This document shows positions 18,901 through 28,238 of a DNA stretch of 64,000 bases, piece by piece. Position 1 is the stretch's first letter. Each line of letters begins with the position of its first letter. A program made the translations under genes and the position numbers. The notes below the pieces were generated by a model. The model was not told the origin of the DNA, did not search any database, and worked only from the letters and a program-made list of their open reading frames with translations. The DNA is from Gillisella vitis. Lineage in GTDB: Bacteria; Pseudomonadota; Alphaproteobacteria; Rhizobiales; Rhizobiaceae. The stretch is from contig WPHV01000001.1 in assembly GCA_009744235.1 (NCBI GenBank), forward strand, positions 372,001 to 436,000. Direction: 5' to 3'.

Positions 18901-18906
18901 ATCCTG

Positions 18907-19170
18907 ATGGACACGGTGTTTTTTTCCAAAGCGCGGGCCGAACTGGCCGGACTGCTCGACAAGGTAAACGAGGATGCCTCGGCGGTGGAGATCGTGCGCC
19001 GGGACAAGCCCTCTGCCGTGCTGATGAGCAAGGAAGAATATGAGAGCATGGTGGAAACTCTGCATCTCCTCTCCTCGCCCGCCAATGCCAGCCGTCTGCT
19101 GAAGGCGAAACAGGCGATAGAAGCAGGCCGCTTTGCCCCGCGCCACCTGCCTGATCTGGATGACGCCTGA
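18907..19170 (+). CDS. yefM: antitoxin of the Phd/YefM family
   Basis: An 87-residue antitoxin that should bind and neutralise the adjacent YoeB-type RNase and repress its own operon. The N-terminal DNA-binding region MDTVFFSKARAELAGLLDKV, followed by VEIVRRDKPSAVLMSKEEYESMVETLHLL, is the standard YefM pattern. The C-terminal toxin-binding tail is ARHLPDL-like. I start at ATG 18907, preceded by GGGAG. A frame opening at 18853 would include the operator. The toxin gene begins three bases after the stop. Confidence 0.93.
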   Translation: MDTVFFSKARAELAGLLDKVNEDASAVEIVRRDKPSAVLMSKEEYESMVETLHLLSSPANASRLLKAKQAIEAGRFAPRHLPDLDDA

Positions 19171-19173
19171 TCC

Positions 19174-19440
19174 ATGCTGGTCACCTTTACAGATGAGGGC
19201 TGGGAAGATTACTGCTTCTGGCAGGAAACCGATCCCAAAACAGCGCAGCGGATCAATGCCCTGCTAAAGGATACCAAACGCCACCCCTTTTCCGGCATCG
19301 GCAAGCCAGAGCCCCTGAAAGGCCAGTTCAAAGGCTTCTGGTCACGCCGCATCAGCCAGGAGCATCGGCTGGTTTATGCGGTGAAGGGTCAGGATGACGA
19401 TCAGGTGCTGATCGTGGCGCAATGCCGCTATCATTATTGA
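19174..19440 (+). CDS. yoeB: YoeB-family toxin (mRNA interferase)
   Basis: An 88-residue ribosome-dependent endoribonuclease that cleaves mRNA at the A-site when free of antitoxin. Conserved catalytic positions are present: Glu46 in GKPEPLKG, Arg65 in EHRLVY and the C-terminal CRYHY (His87, Tyr88). FWSRRI is also typical. Length matches E. coli YoeB (84). It is coupled to yefM and convergent with the glucosidase gene 8 bp downstream. It looks intact. Confidence 0.94.
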   Translation: MLVTFTDEGWEDYCFWQETDPKTAQRINALLKDTKRHPFSGIGKPEPLKGQFKGFWSRRISQEHRLVYAVKGQDDDQVLIVAQCRYHY

Positions 19441-19448
19441 AATAACTG

Positions 19449-21116
19449 TCACACCCGCGCGCAAAAACCGTCAAGCGCATCAAGCGTAATCACGCCCTTT
19501 TCATAGGTGCTGCGGGCATCCGGCAAAGCGATGATCTCCTTCACCGTCATATGCTCCGGCAGGCGAACCTCCTGCGGTCCGCGGCGCATGTTGAAGACAA
19601 ACAGCAATCTTTCGCTGTTCTCCCCGCGCAGGAAGGCAAGCACATCCTCGTTGATATCTAGGAAGGACATGGACCCATCGCGCAGGGCCGGATGGGCTTT
19701 GCGCAAGGCCAGCATGTTGCGGTAATGGTTGAGCACCGAGCTCTTGTCCTTGTCCTGGGCGTCCACCGACAGAGCCTGCTGCTCCGGCTGAACCGGCAGC
19801 CATGGTTTGCCGCTGGTAAAACCGGCATGCGCCTTGGCTTTTTCCCAGACCATCGGCGTGCGGCATCCATCGCGACCCTTGAAAGACGGCCAGAAGCGGA
19901 TGCCATAGGGATCGCGTAGATCCTCAAAGGCGATATCCGCCTCCGGCAGGCCGAGTTCCTCACCCTGATAAAGGCAGATCGAACCGCGCAGACTGGCGAG
20001 AATGCTGATCGCCAGCTTGGCCACCTGCGGCATCTCTTCCGGCCCCTGGGCAAAGCGCGACACATGGCGCACCACGTCATGGTTGGAAAAGGCCCAGCAC
20101 ACCCAGCCATCCTTCACCATCGATTGGAAGGAGGTGACGCAATCGCGAATATGCGACGGCGTGAAATGCGGCCCCAGCAGATCGAATGTGTAGCACATAT
20201 GCAGCTTGTCGCCGCCGCTGGTATAGGCGGCCACGGTTTTCAACGAACGCGCGCCATCGCCGACCTCGCCGACTGTGGTACGGTCTGGATATTCATCCAG
20301 CAGCGCCCGCAATTTTTGCAGGAAGCCAATATTTTCCGGCTGGGTCTTGTCGTGCAGATGTTCCTGCATGCCATAGGGATTAACATCCGGCGCATCGAGC
20401 CCGGCATCGCCGCTGTCTGGCGCATGGGGCGGGTTGTTGCGCAATTCCTTGTCATGAAAATAATAGTTCACGGTATCCAGCCGAAACCCATCCACGCCGC
20501 GCTCCAGCCAAAACCGGGTGGCATCCAGCACCGCCTGCTGCACCTGCGGATTGTGGAAATTCAAATCCGGCTGAGAGCCCAGGAAATTATGCATGTAATA
20601 TTGCTTGCGCACCCCATCCCATTCCCAGGCCGGGCCGCCGAACACCGATAGCCAATTGCTCGGTGCGGTGCCATCCGGCTTGGCATTGGCCCAGACATAC
20701 CAATCGGCTTTGGGATTGTTGCGACTGGCGCGGCTCTCAATGAACCAGGGGTGCTGGTCGGATGTATGGGAAATTACCTGGTCGATAATCACTTTCAGGC
20801 CGAGATCATGCGCCTTGGTCATCATCGCGTCGAAATCGGCAAGTGTGCCGAACATCGGATCGACATCGCAATAGTCAGAGACGTCATAGCCCATGTCAGC
20901 CATGGGCGAAGTGAAGAACGGCGACAGCCAGATGGCATCGACACCAAGCGAGGCGATATAGGGCAAGCGCTGGGTTATGCCCTTGATGTCGCCGATGCCA
21001 TCGCCTGTCGTGTCCTGAAACGAGCGTGGATAGACCTGATAGATAACCGCGCCGCGCCACCAATCGCTCACTGCTTTCACTGCGGTTTTGCTGGCACGAT
21101 CAGTCTTGGTCGGCAT
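19449..21116 (-). CDS. alpha-glucosidase, GH13 family
   Basis: A 555-residue cytoplasmic glycoside hydrolase releasing glucose from alpha-glucosides, of the oligo-1,6-glucosidase/AglA subgroup. GH13 regions are clear: DAIWLSPFF, VIIDQVISHTSDQHPWF (region I), GVDGFRLDTVNYY with the Asp nucleophile, TTVGEVGDG with the acid/base Glu, and FSNHDVVRHVSRF (region IV). I prefer ATG 21116 (MPTKTDRASK) because GAGG is nine bases upstream. The ATG at 21125 has no spacing to that site. No agl transporter genes adjoin it. Confidence 0.92.
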   Translation of the reverse strand: MPTKTDRASKTAVKAVSDWWRGAVIYQVYPRSFQDTTGDGIGDIKGITQRLPYIASLGVDAIWLSPFFTSPMADMGYDVSDYCDVDPMFGTLADFDAMMTKAHDLGLKVIIDQVISHTSDQHPWFIESRASRNNPKADWYVWANAKPDGTAPSNWLSVFGGPAWEWDGVRKQYYMHNFLGSQPDLNFHNPQVQQAVLDATRFWLERGVDGFRLDTVNYYFHDKELRNNPPHAPDSGDAGLDAPDVNPYGMQEHLHDKTQPENIGFLQKLRALLDEYPDRTTVGEVGDGARSLKTVAAYTSGGDKLHMCYTFDLLGPHFTPSHIRDCVTSFQSMVKDGWVCWAFSNHDVVRHVSRFAQGPEEMPQVAKLAISILASLRGSICLYQGEELGLPEADIAFEDLRDPYGIRFWPSFKGRDGCRTPMVWEKAKAHAGFTSGKPWLPVQPEQQALSVDAQDKDKSSVLNHYRNMLALRKAHPALRDGSMSFLDINEDVLAFLRGENSERLLFVFNMRRGPQEVRLPEHMTVKEIIALPDARSTYEKGVITLDALDGFCARV

Positions 21117-21386
21117 ATGGCCCATCCTCTGCTCAAAAAATTCGGCACTTCAAGACTATAGGGCTCAATGCCGCGATGACCAGTGGCGATGGTCAAGTCC
21201 GGCGATCAATCCACCTTCATTCCTTTGTTACAATGCTGGCCCATAAGCCCAAGTACAGTGGCGGGGGCTTCTGCGTGATTCCCCGGCGAAACGGCACCCG
21301 ATAGCAGGCTCCCGTGTCGCCGGGGGAGCATTTCATGCGGGATAACGCCACCTGTCCGTGAAGCATCGGATCGAGGAGCACGCGCG

Positions 21387-22454
21387 ATGAGATTGACGAT
21401 CGTGACCGATGCCTGGCATCCGCAGGTGAATGGCGTGGTACGCTCCATTGAAAATACCAATGCCGAACTAACCAGGATGGGCGTTACCGTCACCATGGTC
21501 ACGCCTGCGGACTATCGCAGCCTGCCAATGCCGACCTATCCGGAAATCCGCCTGTCGCTGGCCAGCCCGTGGCGGATTGCCGCCGCCATCAAGCAAAGCC
21601 GCCCGGACCTGATCCATATCGCCACCGAAGGACCCTTGGGTCTGTTGGCGCGGCGCTGGTGCCTGAGCCAGGGCCTCGCCTTTTCCACCAGCTATCACAC
21701 CCGGTTTCCCGAATATGTCGCCGCCCGCCTGCCATTGCCGCTTTCGCTGCTCTATGCCTATGTGCGCTGGTTTCACCGCGCCGGTGGTGCCTGCATGGTG
21801 GCGACCGAAAGCCTGAAACGAGAGCTGGAAGACCGCAAGATCGGCAATCTGCGGCTCTGGAGCCGAGGCATCGATACCGAACTGTTCCACCCGCAGCCGC
21901 TTGAGGCAAATCCCTTCGACCTGCCCCGCCCGATCTTCATGACGGTTGGCCGTGTGGCGGTGGAGAAAAACCTGCCGGCCTTTCTCGACCTCGACCTGCC
22001 GGGTTCGAAAGTGGTGGTGGGCGATGGCCCTGCCCGCGCCGAATTGGCGGAACGCTATCCAGACGTACTGTTTACCGGCGTCAAATTCGGCGCCGAGCTG
22101 GCAAGCGCCTATGCGCAGGCCGATGTTTTCGTGTTTCCTTCGAAAACCGACACGTTTGGCAATACGATTTTGGAAGCGCTGGCCTGCGGCGTACCCGTGG
22201 CCGGCTTTCCCGTCACCGGACCGATCGACATCATCTCTGATCCCAAAGCTGGCGCGCTCAATGACGACCTGAAAGCCGCCTGCCTTGAAGCACTGAACTG
22301 CTCTCGCAGCCAAGCCAGAGCCTTGGCGGAAACCTATTCCTGGGCCTCCGCCACCCGCCAGTTTCTCGACAATGTCATCGAGGCCAAAACGCAGGGCCGC
22401 TGGCGGATGCTGATGCGGCGGAAAAAACCGATCAACCAAGCTTTGGAAAGTTGA
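21387..22454 (+). CDS. glycosyltransferase family 4, GT-B fold
   Basis: A 355-residue retaining glycosyltransferase. It opens MRLTIVTDAWHPQVNGVVRSIENT, has HIATEGPLGLLARRWC and FSTSYHTRFPEYVAAR in the acceptor domain, and the donor-site elements FMTVGRVAVEKNLPAFL and FVFPSKTDTFGNTILEALACGVPV (the E-x7-E region). This pattern resembles bacterial lipid glycosyltransferases that make glucosyl- or glucuronosyl-diacylglycerol in phosphate-starved Agrobacterium, but mannosyltransferases look alike. AGGAG precedes the ATG. It is convergent with der. Confidence 0.85.
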   Translation: MRLTIVTDAWHPQVNGVVRSIENTNAELTRMGVTVTMVTPADYRSLPMPTYPEIRLSLASPWRIAAAIKQSRPDLIHIATEGPLGLLARRWCLSQGLAFSTSYHTRFPEYVAARLPLPLSLLYAYVRWFHRAGGACMVATESLKRELEDRKIGNLRLWSRGIDTELFHPQPLEANPFDLPRPIFMTVGRVAVEKNLPAFLDLDLPGSKVVVGDGPARAELAERYPDVLFTGVKFGAELASAYAQADVFVFPSKTDTFGNTILEALACGVPVAGFPVTGPIDIISDPKAGALNDDLKAACLEALNCSRSQARALAETYSWASATRQFLDNVIEAKTQGRWRMLMRRKKPINQALES

Positions 22455-22473
22455 TCCGTCCGGGAAAGTTGAA

Positions 22474-23898
22474 TCAGCGCCTTTTCCGCTTATTCTCAAA
22501 CGGATTTTCCGACGCCTTCAAATGAATGCGGATCGGTACGCCCGGCATATTGAAATCGGCGCGCAAACCGTTGGTGAGGTAGCGGATATAGCTTTCCGGC
22601 ACGGAATCTGGCCTGGTGCAGGAAATCATGAAGGCGGGCGGACGGGCCTTGACCTGCGTCATGTATTTCAGCTTCAACCGGCGACCGGAAACCGCCGGTG
22701 GCGGATGCTGGGTCTGCACACTGTCCAGCCAGCGATTAAGCTTGGCGGTCGAGATCCGCTTATTCCACACCATGTCGGTGTCGATGATCGACTGCATCAG
22801 CTTTTCAAGGCCGTAGCCGGTCTGACCAGCCATTGGCACAGCGCGAATACCGCGCGCCTGTGGCAGGAGCCGTTCGGTCTTTTCACGCAACTCGGCCAAC
22901 ACCGCCTGCGGGTCCTCCACCAGATCCCATTTGTTGAAGGCAAGAACCGCGGCACGGCCTTCGCGCAGCACCAGATCAACGATCTGGATATCCTGCTTTT
23001 CAAAGGGGATGGTGGCGTCGAAGACGATGACAACGGTTTCGGCAAAGCGGATGGCGCGCAATGTATCGGCCACCGACAGCTTTTCCAGCTTCTCGATCAC
23101 CCGCGCCTTGCGGCGCATGCCCGCCGTGTCGAACATCTTGATGGTACGGCCACGCCAGTCCCATTCCACCGAAATCGAATCGCGGGTAATCCCGGCTTCC
23201 GGGCCGGTCAGCAGCCGGTCCTCACCGAGGAAGCGGTTGATCAGCGTTGATTTTCCGGCATTAGGCCGCCCGACAATAGCAACGCGCAGCGGCTTGGTAT
23301 CGTCATAGGCCAGATCTTCCTCGTCATCCTCACCCTCGACGGTGGGCCTGAGGACGATATCGGTCTCGGCCACGTCGTCATCGTCTTCGGGAAAGGCGCG
23401 ATCCACGCCGATAGCCTCGACAATCGCATCGCGCAGGTCGATCATCCCCTGGCCGTGTTCAGCGGAAATCGGCACCGGTTCGCCAAGGCCAAGCGTGAAG
23501 GCGTCGTAGAATCCGCCATCCGAACCACGGGCCTCGGACTTGTTGGCAACCAGCACCACCGGCTTGCCGCGCTTGCGCAGCATATCGGCCAGCGCCTTGT
23601 CCACATGGGTCAGACCCATTTTCGCATCGACCACGAACAGCGACAGATCTGCCTCGTCGATGGCGATTTCGGTCTGGGCGCGCATCCGGCCTTCCAGCGT
23701 GTCGGCGCCTGCTTCTTCAAGACCGGCGGTATCGACGATGTGGAAACGCAGGTCCACCAGCTTGGCCTCACCGGGCCGCCGGTCGCGGGTTACGCCCGGC
23801 GTGTCATCGACAAGCGCCAGTTTCTTGCCGACCAGACGGTTGAACAAGGTGGATTTGCCGACATTGGGACGTCCGACGATGGCGACGGTAAAGCTCAT
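22474..23898 (-). CDS. der: ribosome-assembly GTPase Der (EngA)
   Basis: An essential 474-residue GTPase for 50S subunit maturation. Two tandem GTPase domains are visible: [14 protein letters not shown] (residues 9-22) with DTAGLEE and NKSE, and [16 protein letters not shown] near residue 211 with [11 protein letters not shown] and NKWD. A C-terminal KH-like domain ends [20 protein letters not shown]. An acidic linker ([10 protein letters not shown] ... EGEDDEED) separates the G domains. It lies downstream of the YfgM-like TPR gene on the same strand, with a 156-bp gap holding a hairpin. Confidence 0.97.
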   Translation of the reverse strand: MSFTVAIVGRPNVGKSTLFNRLVGKKLALVDDTPGVTRDRRPGEAKLVDLRFHIVDTAGLEEAGADTLEGRMRAQTEIAIDEADLSLFVVDAKMGLTHVDKALADMLRKRGKPVVLVANKSEARGSDGGFYDAFTLGLGEPVPISAEHGQGMIDLRDAIVEAIGVDRAFPEDDDDVAETDIVLRPTVEGEDDEEDLAYDDTKPLRVAIVGRPNAGKSTLINRFLGEDRLLTGPEAGITRDSISVEWDWRGRTIKMFDTAGMRRKARVIEKLEKLSVADTLRAIRFAETVVIVFDATIPFEKQDIQIVDLVLREGRAAVLAFNKWDLVEDPQAVLAELREKTERLLPQARGIRAVPMAGQTGYGLEKLMQSIIDTDMVWNKRISTAKLNRWLDSVQTQHPPPAVSGRRLKLKYMTQVKARPPAFMISCTRPDSVPESYIRYLTNGLRADFNMPGVPIRIHLKASENPFENKRKRR

Positions 23899-23954
23899 GA
23901 TAATTTGGTATCCGGTTATATCCAGCCCGTCTTCAAGCGGACTTTAAAACAGTA

Positions 23955-23999
23955 GCGCATCGGAGCGAAACCTGTGAAGCGGTTTTCGATCCGATGCGT
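23955..23999. repeat. palindromic intergenic hairpin between YfgM-like gene and der
   Basis: Arms gcgcatcggagcgaaacc and ggttttcgatccgatgcgt form an imperfect 18-19-bp stem around tgtgaagc. It resembles the short palindromic intergenic elements common in Rhizobiaceae and could be an RNA-processing or terminator structure within the operon. Confidence 0.6.
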
Positions 24000-24054
24000 G
24001 AGAGCATATTGGGCGACGGCGCAACAACTGTGCGCCAACAACCCGTTGAAAGTA

Positions 24055-24726
24055 TCAGGACGCCTTGCCAGCGGCAGCGATATTGTCCAGCATGATCTGG
24101 GCGCGATTGGCCACGTTGCGCGGTGCTTCGCTATCCTCGGTAATCTGCTGGAACCATTCGCGGGCGCGTTCCATCTGGCCAGCCTTATAGGCGGCAAGAC
24201 CGAGCGCCTCACGGGCGGAATGGCGCAGGCCCTGGCCGGGAACCGCCAGCGCTTCGACCTCAGTGGACACCTGTTCATAGGTGCCGTTGTCGATCAGCAG
24301 CCAGGCGGCGCGGATATGGGCGACATCGCGGATCACTTGCGGAACGCTGTTATCCTTGCCGATGGCGGTAAAGGCATCAATCGCCGCTTTGGCATCGCCC
24401 TTCTCCGCCATGAGGGAGGCCGCCCGAAGCTTCGCCAGCACCGGATAGGCGCCGAAGCCGTCTTTTTCCAGGGCTTGCAGATCGCTCAGTGCCTGATCAT
24501 TCTTGCCATCTGTCGCCAGCTTGGTCGCCGCTAGGAAACGGTCGCCGGACTTGGAGGAACGGTCATCCGTATAATAATCATAAAGCCGGTATCCGGCAGT
24601 GCCCACCACGATCAGCACGGCAATGCCAATGAACACTGGCCCCAGACGCCGCCAGAAACGGCGCATCTGTTCGGAGCGAAGCTCGTCATTGACTTCGCGG
24701 ATAAAGCTGTCGTTCTGATTTGCCAT
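24055..24726 (-). CDS. YfgM-like membrane-anchored tetratricopeptide protein
   Basis: A 223-residue protein with a cytoplasmic N-terminus (FIREVNDELRSEQMRRFWRRLG), one membrane helix at about 29-47 (GPVFIGIAVLIVVGTAGYRLYDYY), and TPR-like helices (NDQALSDLQALEK; KGDAKAAIDAF; AREALGLAAYKAGQMERAREWFQQI). This is the YfgM/TPR_21 family, an ancillary SecYEG-associated protein that works with periplasmic chaperones. Linkage to der is conserved in many proteobacteria, which supports the call. Confidence 0.85.
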   Translation of the reverse strand: MANQNDSFIREVNDELRSEQMRRFWRRLGPVFIGIAVLIVVGTAGYRLYDYYTDDRSSKSGDRFLAATKLATDGKNDQALSDLQALEKDGFGAYPVLAKLRAASLMAEKGDAKAAIDAFTAIGKDNSVPQVIRDVAHIRAAWLLIDNGTYEQVSTEVEALAVPGQGLRHSAREALGLAAYKAGQMERAREWFQQITEDSEAPRNVANRAQIMLDNIAAAGKAS

Positions 24727-24774
24727 TACATTGTCCGGATATCTGGGCCTGTATCATCGTTTACGCTTGCCATC

Positions 24775-24883
24775 GTCCGGTCCAGAATTGGCGATGGCGT
24801 GGCGAAAATGGTGATTTCGAGAACCGGAGCGGAGCGTACTGAATGTACGTGAGCACCGGGAGCGCAGAAATTGCCATTTGCAG
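24775..24883 (-). repeat. dispersed intergenic repeat, copy 2 (inverted relative to copy 1)
   Basis: The reverse complement of this stretch matches 8492-8600 over about 109 bp, including the stretches gtacgctccg and ctcgaaatcaccattttcgc. It lies between the NnrU-like gene and the YfgM-like gene. Confidence 0.8.
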
Positions 24884-24990
24884 CCCGCCAGTGACTATTC
24901 TGGGATGGACGATGTGGCCTTCTACCCGATTTTTGCGCCGATGTAAGGGGGAGAAGGGCAAAACACCCATCTCCCCATCAAAAAGCGCGA

Positions 24991-25569
24991 TTACATCGGC
25001 AATGGCGAGACGCCGATCAGCACTTCATGCAGCTTGAGAAGGATAGCGACATAGGCGACCAGACCGATGACCACGGCATAGACATCGTATTTGGCCGACA
25101 CGAACGGCCCGCGCACCAGCAGACCCGCCCGCTCCCGGCGCTTCAAGGAAATCCGCAGGACGACGCCCCAGGCCAGCAACCAGCCGAACAGCAGGATCGA
25201 GCGCAGGTCGCCGTTGGACAGAAGATGCGCCAGCGCCCAGATTTTTACCGAGAGAACCATGGGATGCTTGGTTTTTGCCGCGATATGGCCAGCCGGGAGA
25301 AGGCTGGCCACCAGACAGATCATCGCAATGACCATCAGGGTCAACGTCAGATGGGTCATGCCAGCCGGTGGAAACCAGACATTGACGATTGGCGCGATAC
25401 TGTAGCCATAGGCAATAATGGCAATGCCCAGCAGCGACAGGACCGAAAACAGCGACTTCCAGCCGTTCAGGCTGAGGCGGGCCACCATGGAATCGCGAAA
25501 GCCCGGCGCAATCGTCCGGGTGAGATGCACCAATGTGAAAAATAACAGGCCGAGAACAAGAATAAGCAT
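24991..25569 (-). CDS. NnrU-family integral membrane protein
   Basis: A 192-residue protein with five or six membrane helices (MLILVLGLLFFTLVHL, LFSVLSLLGIAIIAYGY, HLTLTLMVIAMICLVASLL, SILLFGWLLAWGVVLRI, VYAVVIGLVAYVAILLKL). The IKHPMVLSVKIWALAHLL-like segment (KTKHPMVLSVKIWALAHLLSNG) is the NnrU signature, carrying conserved His residues. NnrU was described with nitric-oxide reduction genes, but the family is related to isoprenylcysteine methyltransferase-like membrane proteins and no denitrification gene is nearby. ATG 25569 has GGGGA at six bases. A 50-residue N-terminal extension to 25719 is unlikely. Confidence 0.85.
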   Translation of the reverse strand: MLILVLGLLFFTLVHLTRTIAPGFRDSMVARLSLNGWKSLFSVLSLLGIAIIAYGYSIAPIVNVWFPPAGMTHLTLTLMVIAMICLVASLLPAGHIAAKTKHPMVLSVKIWALAHLLSNGDLRSILLFGWLLAWGVVLRISLKRRERAGLLVRGPFVSAKYDVYAVVIGLVAYVAILLKLHEVLIGVSPLPM

Positions 25570-25708
25570 AAAAAATCCCCGCAAATGAGAGAGCATAGAG
25601 ATAGCCGCTCGGCCACCTCTTGACCAGCCTGCATAATTTGGGGGGATGGCGATAAACTTCCGAAAATACCGGAGACGTGTGCCTCTGGATGGCAGAGAAC
25701 CGAACGTG

Positions 25709-26818
25709 ATGAGCCACAAGGTCGATCAAAGCTTCGCCGCATTTGCCCGCCAGGAAGCGGCAAATGTTCACAACAAGGTTGTTCGCTTGGCACCGTTTCG
25801 CCCGCTTTTCTCCTCATCGCTTCGAACCATCCTGGCCGCGCTCTGCATGCCGGGCATCGCCATTGCCCAGAACGCGGCTGAAGCGCCGCAAAAGCCCAAG
25901 CAATTGCTGCTGATTTCCTTCGATGGTGCCGCCGATAACAGGCTGTGGGAGCGAAGCGGCGAAATCGCCAGCCGGGCCAATGCCCATTTCACCTATTTTC
26001 TGTCCTGCACCACGCTGATTGCCAGAGGCCCGGCCTCGAAAGCCTATCAAGCGCCCGGCCAAAAGCCCGGCAAGTCAAATGTCGGCTTTGCCCCTGACGA
26101 GGCCGATGCTGCGGCAAGGCTAGAGCACATCTGGGCCGCCCACCTCGCCGGTCACGACATTTCCAGCCATGCCTGCGGCCATTTCGATGGCAAGGACTGG
26201 AGCAAAGCGGACTGGCTAACCGAATTTTCGACCTTCAAAACCGTCTTGGCCGGGGCCTGGAAAAAGAATGGCGTGGCTGACAAGGAGCCGGAGGGCTGGC
26301 AGGACTTCGTCAAGACCGGCATCAAGGGGTTTCGTGCACCCTATCTCTCGACCAGCAAAGGCATGGCCGAGGCTGAAAAACAGGCTGGTTTTCTCTATGA
26401 CGCCAGTCTCGTCACCAAAGGTCCACAAGAGCCCGAACAGGACGGCACTCTCACCCGCTTCGGCCTGCCGCTGATTCCGGAGGGACCGGGCAACCGCCCG
26501 ATCATCGGCATGGATTACAACATGTTTGTGCGTCATTCTGCGGGCTTCGATAACCCGTCGAAAAGCGCCGAATTTGAGGAGCGCACCTATCAAGCCTTCA
26601 AAACCGCCTTCGAGGCGCAATATAGTGGCGACCGCAAACCTGTGCAGTTCGGCTTCCACTTCGTGTTGATGAACGGCGGCGCCTATTGGCGGGCAATGGA
26701 GCGACTGGTGACGGATGTCTGCCACCGCGAGGATGTCGCTTGCGTCAGCTATTCGCAAGCTGTGGCGGTATTGCAAAAACAGAACGGCCGGAAAAATCCG
26801 GCCGGGTCTTCGTTTTAG
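25709..26818 (+). CDS. polysaccharide deacetylase-like secreted protein
   Basis: A protein of about 369 residues with a hydrophobic export segment (LFSSSLRTILAALCMPGIAIAQ, about 34-55) and a NodB-homology-like domain: LLLISFDGAADNRLW (metal Asp), GHDISSHACGHFDGKDW (the H-x3-5-H motif), GFRAPYLSTSKGM and FGFHFVLMNGGAYW. It should act on an acetylated glycan or related ester in the periplasm. The start is uncertain: ATG 25709 or ATG 25646, neither with a strong ribosome site, and the n-region before the hydrophobic stretch is unusually long. It is divergent from the NnrU-like gene. Confidence 0.78.
   Translation: MSHKVDQSFAAFARQEAANVHNKVVRLAPFRPLFSSSLRTILAALCMPGIAIAQNAAEAPQKPKQLLLISFDGAADNRLWERSGEIASRANAHFTYFLSCTTLIARGPASKAYQAPGQKPGKSNVGFAPDEADAAARLEHIWAAHLAGHDISSHACGHFDGKDWSKADWLTEFSTFKTVLAGAWKKNGVADKEPEGWQDFVKTGIKGFRAPYLSTSKGMAEAEKQAGFLYDASLVTKGPQEPEQDGTLTRFGLPLIPEGPGNRPIIGMDYNMFVRHSAGFDNPSKSAEFEERTYQAFKTAFEAQYSGDRKPVQFGFHFVLMNGGAYWRAMERLVTDVCHREDVACVSYSQAVAVLQKQNGRKNPAGSSF
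26786..26803 (+). terminator. hairpin overlapping the 3' end of the deacetylase gene
   Basis: ggccgga and tccggcc with an AAAA loop, followed within 20 bp by a T-rich tract (cttcgtttt). It lies inside the last codons and may terminate transcription between this gene and the convergent BacA-like gene. Confidence 0.45.
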
Positions 26819-26865
26819 GGAATTTGAAGGCAGCCCTCCTAAAAAGACTGACAGCTTCAGGATTT

Positions 26866-28116
26866 TTAATCACTGTCTTGCCGTGCCAAATATCGTTGAT
26901 CAATTTGAGGCAATGGCTCATCCTGGATTGCGGCTTCAAACGCCTTCAAACGCTTTTGAATAGAAAGAAGCTCAACGATCGTTGTCCAGGAATTTGCAAG
27001 GTATTGCAGAGAAGACGTAACCTGTCCGAATGCTCCCGATATCTGGTTCAACAAGCCAAGAGTAATTGTGCCAGCGACAAATGAAGGCACAAGAACTGCA
27101 ACAGAAAATATCGTATCCAAATTCAGATAGAAGTATCGAGCGATATTAAAATAAATATAATGGAAATAGTATCGAAAATAATTGCGCCGGACCGCATCGA
27201 ACAGACCCTTCATCGTCTGTAATTCTGCTCGGTCGGCATGGTCTTCACCATATACAAGCTCTTTACGATACGCAGCTTCTACACGTTGGTTACGAAACTC
27301 AAGCCCCGGCAATTTGATACCTACCAAAGCAAGAAGAGCAGTACCGAAAGCAGACCATAAAACCGCAGCGAACACGAGCGGATAAGGGATAGCCCCGACC
27401 AAGGGCAGTTCCTTAACATTTTCCGAAAGTCGTATTAACAGCGGAGTGAACGCGATCAGCGTCATAACGCTGCTGATGAGGCTCACACCTAAACTTTCGA
27501 CAGTCGTTGCAAAGCGCATCGTATCTTCCTGAACGCGCTGTGAGGCACCTTCGATATGACGCAACTTTGGCCAGTTCGCCATGTAAAAGTCCGTCATAGC
27601 GATGCGCCAGCGAAAGATATAATGACTAACGAAAAACCGAGTTAGAACGGAAACAGCCACTGCAAGAAAAGCAATTTCAAGAAAAACAATAAATTGCGAA
27701 TAAAATTCACCCGCAGCAACCGGGCGCGATTTTGATACAGCTGCCTGTATCAAATCACCAAACGGCCCGTTCCAAGTATTGATCGCAATGCTGACTTGAA
27801 CCTGGAAATAGACAGTAAAAAGAACGATCGCGGAGCCAACTACCGACCACCGTTGCCATGGATGCGGCGATGCAACTGCCCAAGCCCCGGCAAAAATAGC
27901 GACTACCACAGAAAAGTAGATGTAAAACCAAATAAAATCAGGTGCCCAAAAAATCGAAACACCTACTGTTGGTTCGGCACCTTGAGCCTGAGATGCAAAG
28001 CCCAAGTGAGTACCAAGTTGTTCACCCAAACCATACCAAAATGCGATGGCAAGCATGGCCCACAGCGCGGCGGTTGGAAAAAACAATTTCGGCTTGGGGA
28101 AGAATGAGTGAAACAC
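26866..28116 (-). CDS. SbmA/BacA-like inner-membrane peptide transporter
   Basis: A 416-residue protein, close to the 420 residues of Sinorhizobium BacA. It has many helices ([80 protein letters not shown]) and the SbmA_BacA signatures [25 protein letters not shown] and [25 protein letters not shown] ([20 protein letters not shown]). BacA imports proline-rich and NCR peptides by proton coupling and affects very-long-chain lipid A. Local G+C is only about 45% in a hand-counted sample against over 60% nearby, so it may be acquired or a paralogue of a core bacA. Hence no symbol is given. Confidence 0.85.
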   Translation of the reverse strand: MFHSFFPKPKLFFPTAALWAMLAIAFWYGLGEQLGTHLGFASQAQGAEPTVGVSIFWAPDFIWFYIYFSVVVAIFAGAWAVASPHPWQRWSVVGSAIVLFTVYFQVQVSIAINTWNGPFGDLIQAAVSKSRPVAAGEFYSQFIVFLEIAFLAVAVSVLTRFFVSHYIFRWRIAMTDFYMANWPKLRHIEGASQRVQEDTMRFATTVESLGVSLISSVMTLIAFTPLLIRLSENVKELPLVGAIPYPLVFAAVLWSAFGTALLALVGIKLPGLEFRNQRVEAAYRKELVYGEDHADRAELQTMKGLFDAVRRNYFRYYFHYIYFNIARYFYLNLDTIFSVAVLVPSFVAGTITLGLLNQISGAFGQVTSSLQYLANSWTTIVELLSIQKRLKAFEAAIQDEPLPQIDQRYLARQDSD

Positions 28117-28238
28117 GGGGTCTCGCTTTCCTGAAGATATGGTCGTGGCCGTCTTTAGCGCGGCAAACTATGCCAGAAGCCGCAGTGCAGCAATGGTGGG
28201 AATACCACCTTAACGATTTGTAATCGCTGCAAAGGTCT

